Source: RXOA01 sp964554715
GTDB lineage: Bacteria > Bipolaricaulota > Bipolaricaulia > UBA7950 > UBA9294
NCBI GenBank assembly: GCA_964554715.1
Contig: CAZKPU010000057.1
Span: 1 to 15,165 of the forward strand
DNA: 15,165 nucleotides
Direction of reading: 5' to 3'
The translations under genes were made by a program, and so were the position numbers. The notes beneath the pieces were generated by a model. The model was not told the DNA's origin, searched no databases, and was given only the letters and a program-made list of their open reading frames with translations. Of the stretch, positions 1 through 4,877 are shown in pieces (the stretch's first letter is position 1; each line of letters opens with the position of its first letter).

Positions 1-11
1 CCCCTATCCTG

Positions 12-84
12 TGGGCGAAGCAGGGCTCGAACCTGCGACCTTTCGGATGTGACCCAGACGCTCCCCGACCTGAGCTACTCCGCG
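12..84 (-). pseudogene. degenerate tRNA-Val copy
   Basis: The 3' half (T arm, variable loop, 3' side of the anticodon arm, CAC anticodon) and 11 nt of 3' flank are identical to the intact tRNA-Val at 374-446: positions 1-56 equal 363-418. The 5' half has diverged. The 5' acceptor strand reads CGCGGAG and faces TTCGCCC, giving three mismatches in seven pairs, and the anticodon stem has a C28 x A42 mismatch. The D stem (GCTC/GAGC) is intact. I read this as a tRNA pseudogene or chimera, not a working tRNA. Its 5' end (GGAGTAGCTC on the minus strand) matches other arm sequences of the neighbouring repeats (positions 567-574), so the 5' half may come from the repeat family rather than from point mutation of tRNA-Val. 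Confidence 0.7.
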
Positions 85-183
85 AGCAAACCTTGACGGA
101 GCAGCGAAGCGGAGCGGGTTCCTCCGGCCAGACGGTGGAGGAACGTTGTTCTTCGCCTGGGGTTGCGACAAGAGGCGAAGAAC
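74..183 (-). repeat. three-hairpin structured repeat, unit 1
   Basis: This is the first of two tandem units with a 122-nt period. Read on the minus strand it contains three stems: 183-174 with 157-148 (10 bp, GTTCTTCGCC/GGCGAAGAAC), 144-137 with 125-118 (8 bp, GTTCCTCC/GGAGGAAC) and 105-98 with 81-74 (GCTGCTCC/GGAGTAGC, which needs one G-U wobble). The last arm is also the 5' part of the tRNA-like copy at 12-84. No coding capacity is apparent. The function is unknown. Confidence 0.7.
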
Positions 184-195
184 CGAGAGAAGCAA

Positions 196-299
196 GCTAC
201 TTCACGGCCACGTCTTGATGAAGCAGCGAAGCGGAACGAGTTCCTCCGGAAAGCTGTGGAGGAACGGGGTTCATCGCCAGAAGCACGGAGGCGATGAAC
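196..299 (-). repeat. three-hairpin structured repeat, unit 2
   Basis: This is the second tandem unit, with the same stem order as the unit at 74-183. The stems are 299-290/278-269 (GTTCATCGCC/GGCGATGAAC), 265-258/247-240 (GTTCCTCC/GGAGGAAC) and 227-219/204-196 (GCTGCTTCA/TGAAGTAGC). Relative to unit 1, the first stem changes T-A to A-T, and the third changes C-G to T-A, with both partners changing. That pattern supports conserved pairing. A small extra hairpin (CGAGG/CCTCG) lies beside the unit at 310-325. Confidence 0.7.
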
Positions 300-337
300 G
301 AAAGAGCAGCGAGGTCTTCGCCTCGATGACGGGAAAG

Positions 338-362
338 AAAAAGGGAACGGCAAGAAGCCGCT
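338..362 (-). terminator. putative intrinsic terminator of the tRNA-Val transcript
   Basis: Eleven nt beyond the tRNA 3' end, the minus strand reads AGCGGC-TTCTT-GCCGTT. This is a 6-bp stem with one G-U, followed by CCC and then TTTTT (338-342). The stem is short and the T tract is not immediately adjacent, so this is a modest terminator candidate. Confidence 0.45.
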
Positions 363-373
363 CCCCTATCCTG

Positions 374-446
374 TGGGCGAAGCAGGGCTCGAACCTGCGA
401 CCTTTCGGATGTGACCCGAACGCTCTCCCAGCTGAGCTATTCGCCC
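374..446 (-). tRNA. tRNA-Val (anticodon CAC)
   Basis: This 73-nt tRNA folds as a perfect cloverleaf. The acceptor GGGCGAA/TTCGCCC pairs fully, the D stem is GCTC/GAGC, and the anticodon stem TTCGG/CCGAA closes the loop GTCACAT, which places anticodon CAC (reads GUG). The T arm is GCAGG-TTCGAGC-CCTGC and the discriminator is A. CCA is not encoded; the trailer begins CAG. It lies in the same direction as the RNase E/G gene, behind a promoter at 657-685 and a hairpin-rich leader, and a weak terminator follows. Nucleotides 3-11 are also complementary to the leader arm at 462-470, so the precursor may have an alternative fold. Confidence 0.95.
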
Positions 447-650
447 CTTTCACACCTCAAAGCGAACAACGAGTGCAGCGAGTTATTCGCCCCATTCTCA
501 TCTTAGAGCGAACAACGAAGTTATTCGCCCCACTCTCATCTTCATGCGAGCAACACTTGCAGCAGAGCTACTCCACATTTTCACCTTGACGGAGCAACGT
601 ACTGCTTCGCGTTTCACACACTGCCGGAGCAGTACGTTATTCGCCCTTGC
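447..650 (-). ncRNA. hairpin-array leader of tRNA-Val (structured RNA of unknown function)
   Basis: The minus strand from the predicted start near 650 to the tRNA contains no gene but is full of complementary arms: 638-625 with 609-596; 598-591 with 574-567; 554-547 with 573-567; 528-520 with 516-508 (GCGAATAAC-TTC-GTTGTTCGC, 9 bp); and 490-482 with 470-462 (same arms, 11-nt loop). Arms of type GCGAATAAC or GGAGTAGC copy the start of tRNA-Val (GGGCGAATAGC). They alternate with arms of type GTTGTTCGC, so each arm could pair with either neighbour. The linker GATGAGARTGGGGCG is repeated before two of them. The wobble pairs are G-U only in minus-strand RNA. The sequence shows the structure; any role in tRNA maturation or regulation is my inference. 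Confidence 0.6.
596..638 (-). repeat. 14-bp inverted repeat at the start of the tRNA leader
   Basis: The arms at 596-609 (AACGTACTGCTTCG) and 625-638 (CGGAGCAGTACGTT) are complementary at 13 of 14 positions, with a 15-nt loop. On the minus strand the hairpin begins directly after GGGCGAAT, another copy of the tRNA-Val 5' end. It would be the first structure formed by a transcript from the promoter at 657-685. Confidence 0.65.
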
Positions 651-656
651 TACCGC

Positions 657-685
657 ATTCTAGCCAGCGCACAAACCGGAATCAA
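657..685 (-). promoter_or_regulatory. sigma70-type promoter for the hairpin leader and tRNA-Val
   Basis: The minus strand has a -35 TTGATT (685-680), a 17-nt spacer and a -10 TAGAAT (662-657), one base from consensus. It starts two bases after the stop codon of the RNase E/G gene and points at the tRNA. The predicted start is about 650, giving a transcript of roughly 310 nt to the terminator-like hairpin at 338-362. Confidence 0.6.
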
Positions 686-687
686 GA

Positions 688-1914
688 TCAGGCATCGAAT
701 TCGGCGTTCTCCAGCATCTCCGACAGGCTTGCGCTTTTGCGCTTGCGCGTGATTTCGACAAGCCCCAAGCCGGTGATGTCGATGAAGTCGGACGGAACGC
801 GATCCCTCTTCAGCGCCGTCCGGATCGTGTCCACCAGCCGCCGCTCGTCTTCCGGGGCCTCCATGTCGACGAAATCGACGATGATGATCCCCGCGATCTG
901 GCGCAGACGAAGCTGACGTGCAATCTCCTGAGACGCCTCGAGGTTCGTGTTGAGGATGGCTGCCTGCTGGTTCTTGTGGCGAACATCGCTACCCGTATTC
1001 ACGTCGATGGCGACAAGCGCTTCCGTTTCATCGAACACGAGGAACCCTCCGCCGGCAAGATCGACGCGGCGTTTCAGCGATTGCTTGATCTGCTTCTCCA
1101 CGTTGTACTTCTCGAACAACGACTTCTTGCCCTCATGAAGCTGCAGCCGATCACGATATGAGCCCATGTTCATGTAATCGAGGAAATAGAGGATCTTCTC
1201 GTACAGAAACTCCGAGTCGACGATGACAGATCCCATCTCGGGCAGTAGGCGGTCGCGAAGGATGGTCTGCACGAGCCCCAGTCCTTTGTAGAGAAGCTGT
1301 GTCCCCTTTGAGGTTCGCGCAGCGTTGTTGATCTCGGCCCACGTGTCGCGAAGCAGTTCGTAGTCACGGAGAAGCTCCTGGTCGCTGGCGCCCTCAGCAG
1401 CGGTGCGTGCGATCAGCCCGAACCCAGGATCGCGAATCTCCTTTGCTACTCGCCGGAGCCGACGCTGATTGCGAACACTCTCGATGCGCCGTGATACGCC
1501 GAGTCTGTCTTCTGTCGGGAGGAAAATCCAGAACCGACCGGGGATGCTGATCTTGGTCGTCCCCTGGGGATTCTTCGATCCGATGCCCTCGCGCCGAACC
1601 TGAACGATGACCGAGTCCCCGCGCTTCAGCACCTTGTGAATCGGCGCCGAGCCGTGCCACGGTTTTTGACCGTGATCGATGAGGATCTTGGCGTTGATCT
1701 CTCACTGTGAGAGGAACAGGCTCTTCTTCTCGCCGACATCCACGAACGCCGATCCCATCCCTGGGAGGACATCCTCGACTCTTCCCTTGTAGATGTTGCC
1801 GACGATCCGCTCTCGGGTTGGGTGGCCGTAGTAGATCTCCATGAGGATTCCGTCCTCGACCACCGCAACACGCGTTCGCTTGGCGCCGCTTGAATCCGTA
1901 TTGATCGATATCAA
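688..1914 (-). pseudogene. rng: ribonuclease E/G family protein, interrupted by one in-frame TGA
   Basis: RNase E/G cleaves single-stranded RNA in rRNA and tRNA maturation and mRNA decay. The N-terminal S1-type region is clear (YKGRVEDVLPGMGSAFVDVG). At codon 71 (1704-1702) a TGA interrupts it where relatives have FLH-A-S-D; reading continues in the same frame (EINAKILID...) for 338 codons to a TGA at 690-688. Parts: 1914-1702 and, from a possible GTG, 1632-688. Both metal-binding Asp residues are present, D304 in LVAIDVNTG and D347 in IIIVDFVDM (compare D303 and D346 of E. coli RNase E). The protein ends 18 residues after EITRKR, just before the Zn-link CPxC that most relatives carry. The start is uncertain: TTG 1914 overlaps the folK stop (TTGA), while an upstream ATT at 1926 is better placed behind AGAAGGTG. 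It may be a true nonsense allele, a recoding site or a sequence error. Confidence 0.8.
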
Positions 1915-2414
1915 CAGCTTGTGATCGGGAATTTTGTCACCTTCTTTTCCTTATCGAGTCCCGCAAGAATCTGAGCGAACAGACATCCGCTGACCGGGTC
2001 GCGAAGGCCGGGGTCGATTTCGACAAGGGGGATCAACATGAACCGGCGCTGTGACATCCTCGGATGCGGGATCACAAGAGAGTCGCTTCGGATGACCGTG
2101 TCGTCGTAGAGGAGGATGTCCAGGTCGAGCGGCCGGGGTCCGAAACGGGGTCCGCTCGGGTCACGGCCGTGCATCCGTTCGATGCGTTGGCAGATCGACA
2201 AGAGATCCTGTGCCGACCGGGACGTCTCGACGCGGAGAACCTGATTCAGGAACTCCGGCTGCTCGGAGAATCCTACAGGCTCGGTCTCGTAAACGGATGA
2301 TCTGGCTGTGATGTGCACTCCTTCCTTTGGAAGCTGATCACATGCCTTGCGTAGGTGATCGATCCGATCTCCCAGGTTCGTGCCCAGCGACAAGAATGCT
2401 TTGTGAACGCTCAT
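1911..2414 (-). CDS. folK: 2-amino-4-hydroxy-6-hydroxymethyldihydropteridine pyrophosphokinase
   Basis: HPPK transfers pyrophosphate from ATP to 6-hydroxymethyl-dihydropterin in cytosolic folate synthesis. The 167-residue product has the family layout: FLSLGTNLGDR near residue 7, VYETEPVGFSEQPEFLNQV around 45-65, the catalytic core FGPRPLDLDILLYDD near 95-110, and VIPHPRMSQRRFMLIPLVEIDP. The ATG at 2414 is chosen because homology begins directly after it and because it overlaps the folB stop as ATGA, which suggests translational coupling. Its own stop TGA overlaps the TTG start of the RNase gene. Further in-frame codons upstream belong to folB in another frame. folB and folK carry out consecutive steps. 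Confidence 0.93.
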   Translation of the reverse strand: MSVHKAFLSLGTNLGDRIDHLRKACDQLPKEGVHITARSSVYETEPVGFSEQPEFLNQVLRVETSRSAQDLLSICQRIERMHGRDPSGPRFGPRPLDLDILLYDDTVIRSDSLVIPHPRMSQRRFMLIPLVEIDPGLRDPVSGCLFAQILAGLDKEKKVTKFPITSC

Positions 2415-2791
2415 TCGCGGCTTCTTGTGATTCGGACGAACGTTTCCGCTCCGGGAGGCAATCCGGGTGGGCACAGCTTGGCCAGGCGAAGGCGGATGGT
2501 GCAAGCGCGCGGCAGGCGGCGAAGCAGTTCATCGACGATCGCGGCAGCAAGAGACTCAATCAGACGGTAGTGCCGTCGACTGCTCACAGTGTCAATGATC
2601 TTCGCCATCTCCCGGTAGTCGATCGAATCACCGAGGTCATCGCTCGACAACGAATCGTCGACGTCGGCATCGATGTTGACATCGAGTCGGAATCTGTTTC
2701 CGATCTGGCGTTCTTCTTCGAACACGCCGTGCTTGCCTTCGAACTCAAGGCCGACGATGCCCAGCCGGATTGTGCCATGTCCTTCATGCAT
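2411..2791 (-). CDS. folB: dihydroneopterin aldolase
   Basis: FolB converts 7,8-dihydroneopterin to 6-hydroxymethyl-dihydropterin, the substrate of the downstream FolK. The 126-residue product shows the T-fold family features: LGIVGLEFEGKHGVFEEERQIGNRFRLDV at 10-38, with the conserved Glu pair after GVF, SIDYREM near 57-62, RLIESLAAAIVDELL at 76-90, and LRLAKLCPPG with the conserved Lys near 104. The ATG at 2791 is preceded by AGGGGG at 5-6 nt spacing. It overlaps folK by 4 nt. It is the first gene after a 348-nt gap, so it may start its own transcript, but I see no convincing promoter. Confidence 0.92.
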   Translation of the reverse strand: MHEGHGTIRLGIVGLEFEGKHGVFEEERQIGNRFRLDVNIDADVDDSLSSDDLGDSIDYREMAKIIDTVSSRRHYRLIESLAAAIVDELLRRLPRACTIRLRLAKLCPPGLPPGAETFVRITRSRE

Positions 2792-3139
2792 GGTTGCCCC
2801 CTGAAGTGTCTTGGGGCTCCCGCAATCTGCCTATCCGGATCCAGGAAACCTATGCCACCGGTGTGATCTGCGCCTGCGCGATTCCCGATCGTCCGAGGTC
2901 GACCAAGGGAGCGCAGTAGCGATCACGACGTCCGGGCGGAACTCACAGGCAAGCTGCTCCGCCCGAACGATGTTTGCAGGCCGGGCATCCTTCGACACAA
3001 CCTCGGAACTCTGTGCCCGGTGTTCACGGTGTGGCTTCCGTTGTCATCATCCGGTTGTGCGTCACACTCCAGATCCGCTCAAGTCCATCTCGGTTGTCAC
3101 GTACGGACAGGGTATGGATGCGGGATCGGGCATTCGCCG
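2792..3139. other. 348-nt gap between rplT and folB with a possible decayed reading frame
   Basis: No intact gene, tRNA or clear terminator is visible. On the minus strand one frame is open from 3043 to a TAG at 2831 (70 codons), with no ATG and only a GTG at 2998. Its middle reads like real protein (EVVSKDARPANIVRAEQLAC followed by EFRPDVVIATALPW). It then becomes Arg/Ser-rich, while another frame reads TGGIGFLDPDRQIAGAP before folB. This looks like the tail of a gene broken by stops and a frameshift, but I cannot name a family. Chance open frame in GC-rich DNA is the alternative. Confidence 0.3.
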
Positions 3140-3502
3140 TTACTCGGTGGCAAGTGCCTGCTTGGCGATTTCCGCCAGGCGACCGAACGTTGCAGCATCT
3201 CGAACCGCGACATCTGCAAGCATCTTGCGGTTAATCTGTACGCCCGCCTTCTCCATTCCACCCATGAACGTGGAATAAGACAGGCCGTTCAGCTGTGCTG
3301 CAGCTCCAATGCGCGTGATCCAGAGTCTTCTGAAATCCCGCTTCCTACGCCGGCGATCGACGTAGCTGTTGCGCATCGCCTTCATCACGGCTTGCTTGGC
3401 AATTCGATGCGATGTCCCCCGCTTGCCTTTGAAGCCCTTGGCTTGAGCCATGATCTTCTTACGGCTCTCCTTGCGCTTGTTGCCTCCTCGTGCGCGTGGC
3501 AT
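3140..3502 (-). CDS. rplT: 50S ribosomal protein L20
   Basis: L20 binds 23S rRNA early in large-subunit assembly. The 120-residue product matches the family in length and sequence throughout: MPRARGGNKRKESRKKIMAQAKGF at the start, RRRRKRDFRRLWITRIGAAAQLNGLSYSTF at about 50-80, and INRKMLADVAVRDAATFGRL near the end. ATG 3502 follows AGGAGG at 8 nt spacing. It is the last gene of infC-rpmI-rplT, 17 nt after rpmI. In several bacteria L20 or IF3 regulates this operon; I see no obvious L20 mimic in the short spacers here. Confidence 0.97.
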   Translation of the reverse strand: MPRARGGNKRKESRKKIMAQAKGFKGKRGTSHRIAKQAVMKAMRNSYVDRRRRKRDFRRLWITRIGAAAQLNGLSYSTFMGGMEKAGVQINRKMLADVAVRDAATFGRLAEIAKQALATE

Positions 3503-3519
3503 CCCTGATTCCTCCTAGC

Positions 3520-3714
3520 TTAGCTCGATATCATCCGTTTGATCCGCTTCGCCTGTCCACCCGTGAGTTCTTTGTCAGATCGCGCCTGGCGCACGGATTT
3601 GGATCGCTTCTTGACGTTCTTGTGGAAGTAGTTGGACATGTGGTGGAACAACTTGCCCGACTTGGACTTCCGGAACCGCTTGCTGGCGGCACTATGAGAC
3701 TTCTGCTTGGGCAT
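3520..3714 (-). CDS. rpmI: 50S ribosomal protein L35
   Basis: This is a 64-residue basic large-subunit protein beginning MPKQKSHSAASKRFRKSKSGK, with the typical HMSNYFHKNVKKRSKSVRQ and GQAKRIKRMI. The ATG at 3714 lies one base after the infC stop (TAG-G-ATG) and has AGGGAG upstream within infC, so it is translationally coupled. The open frame extends further upstream, but that part overlaps infC and has no L35 similarity. The fixed order infC-rpmI-rplT supports the call. Confidence 0.96.
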   Translation of the reverse strand: MPKQKSHSAASKRFRKSKSGKLFHHMSNYFHKNVKKRSKSVRQARSDKELTGGQAKRIKRMISS

Positions 3715-3715
3715 C

Positions 3716-4249
3716 CTAATCTCCCTGTGGCTTCTGCTGTGTCGGGACGAGTAGCATTTGGAGCACGCGTCCGCGAGCGCGTGGCTGCTCGTCGACACGG
3801 GCGATGTCTTCTACCTGGTCCGCGACGCGTTTGAGAAGTTCCCGGCCGCGCGAGGCGTGAACCACTTCGCGCCCCCGGAAGAACACGCCGATTCGAACCA
3901 TGTCACCCTTCTCAAGGAACTGACGCACACGACGCATCTTCGTCTGGAAGTCGTGTTCACCGATCTTTATCGTGAACTTCATCTCCTTGAGCTGAGATTG
4001 ATGACGTTGCTTCCGTTCCTTCTTCTCCATCTGGTAGTGGAACTTCCCGTAGTTGACGATACGGCATACTTTGGGATTGGCGTTTGCCGCGACCTCTACG
4101 AGATCGAGTCCCTTCTCACGCGCCAGTGCCACAGCCGCGTCTGTCTTCATGACCCCAAGATTCTCCCCTGTCTCGTCGATCACACGAACTTCAGGCTCGC
4201 GGATTCGCTCGTTGACACGCATCTTGGGCTGCGTCGGTCTTCTCGCTAT
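3716..4249 (-). CDS. infC: translation initiation factor IF-3
   Basis: IF-3 binds the 30S subunit, checks the start codon and prevents 50S joining. Both domains are present: an N-terminal region with RVNERIREPEVRVIDETGENLGV, VEVAANANPKVCRIVNYGKF before a basic linker, then the C-terminal KEMKFTIKIGEHDFQTKMRR and RIGVFFRGREVVH. I place the start at ATA 4249 (177 residues, IARRPTQPKMRVNERIR): AGGAGG sits 5 nt upstream at 4260-4255, and an in-frame TAG lies just beyond it, leaving no other start there. The ATG at 4222 has no ribosome binding site and would remove the usual N-terminal tail. Non-canonical AUU/AUA/AUC starts are known for infC and allow IF-3 to repress its own translation. It lies 22 nt after nadD. 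Confidence 0.95.
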   Translation of the reverse strand: MARRPTQPKMRVNERIREPEVRVIDETGENLGVMKTDAAVALAREKGLDLVEVAANANPKVCRIVNYGKFHYQMEKKERKQRHQSQLKEMKFTIKIGEHDFQTKMRRVRQFLEKGDMVRIGVFFRGREVVHASRGRELLKRVADQVEDIARVDEQPRARGRVLQMLLVPTQQKPQGD

Positions 4250-4260
4250 GCCAACCTCCT
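4247..4260 (-). promoter_or_regulatory. infC ribosome binding site with AUA start codon
   Basis: The minus strand reads AGGAGG-TTGGC-ATA, a full anti-SD match with 5-nt spacing on a rare start codon. Strong SD with weak start codon is the arrangement known from infC autoregulation in enterobacteria (AUU). Here it is inferred from sequence. Confidence 0.65.
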
Positions 4261-4271
4261 GCTACGTTTCG

Positions 4272-4877
4272 TTACGCCGTGCCGCCTCGGCGGTACAGCC
4301 TGTGTTTTCGGATGAAGGACGCCACTTCGGTGGGCACCCATTCCGAGAAACTCTTCCCCTGCGCAATCCGCTCACGGAGCCATCGCGAGGAAAGGTTCAC
4401 TTCCTCCATTTCCAAGAAGCGCAAATCGGCCTCGCGGAAGACAGGACTCGAGAATGCGTCGTCTCCGATCCCGTTTCGCGGCGCGAGCACAAATGTAGCC
4501 GCGGCCAACAACGCTTGCGGTTCCTTCCAACTTTCGATGTCAAGAACCAAATCAGCTCCGGCGATGAAGCACAGCCCTTCAGGGTAGTGCCTCGATAGCT
4601 CACGGATGGTGTCGACCGTATACGACAACCCGCTGCGTTCGATCTCGATCCGTGAGACATCGAAGCGTGGATGTCCCTGGATGGCACGCCTCACCATCTC
4701 ATACCGCTCTTCCGGGGTTACGCCGCACGCCACTTCCGTTTTGTGGGGCGGAACACCGCTTGGAACAAAGAGTACCTTGGAGAGACTGTACTGATCAAGC
4801 GCTCTCTGGGCAACTTTGATGTGACCGTTGTGCGGAGGATTGAATGTGCCTCCGAACACACCTACCTTATTGCTCAA
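4272..4877 (-). CDS. nadD: nicotinate-nucleotide adenylyltransferase
   Basis: NadD adenylates nicotinate mononucleotide to deamido-NAD in NAD synthesis. The product (201 residues from TTG 4877) opens with the nucleotidyltransferase signature KVGVFGGTFNPPHNGHIKVA, in which GTFNP and HNGH form the ATP site. VPSGVPPHKT follows near residue 45, then FIAGADLVLDIESWK near 110 and the C-terminal SSRWLRERIAQGKS. TTG 4877 is preferred because GGAG lies 7 nt upstream; ATG 4892 would add five residues. The start overlaps the end of obgE by 11 nt, so the two are coupled. The obg-nadD neighbourhood is common in bacteria. Confidence 0.93.
   Translation of the reverse strand: MSNKVGVFGGTFNPPHNGHIKVAQRALDQYSLSKVLFVPSGVPPHKTEVACGVTPEERYEMVRRAIQGHPRFDVSRIEIERSGLSYTVDTIRELSRHYPEGLCFIAGADLVLDIESWKEPQALLAAATFVLAPRNGIGDDAFSSPVFREADLRFLEMEEVNLSSRWLRERIAQGKSFSEWVPTEVASFIRKHRLYRRGGTA

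Noticed and set aside
74..299. Integron attC sites or an IS end
   Set aside because: There are no RYYYAAC/GTTRRRY core boxes, no integrase or transposase gene, and no target-site duplication.
146..589. 147-codon plus-strand open frame across the tRNA region
   Set aside because: It runs antisense through tRNA-Val and the hairpins. The codons are made of repeat and tRNA sequence.
1..650. CRISPR array
   Set aside because: The repeats are not identical direct repeats with uniform unique spacers. They are complementary arms and diverged hairpin units tied to tRNA sequences.
1640..1704. Selenocysteine at the TGA in the RNase gene
   Set aside because: The position is normally Ser in a non-redox protein. 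The hairpin about 27 nt downstream (CACGGT/ACCGTG, loop CAAAA) lacks the bulged U and loop G expected of a bacterial SECIS.
3880..3905. GATTCGAACC-like tRNA T-loop on the plus strand
   Set aside because: It is inside infC coding sequence and no cloverleaf can be formed around it.
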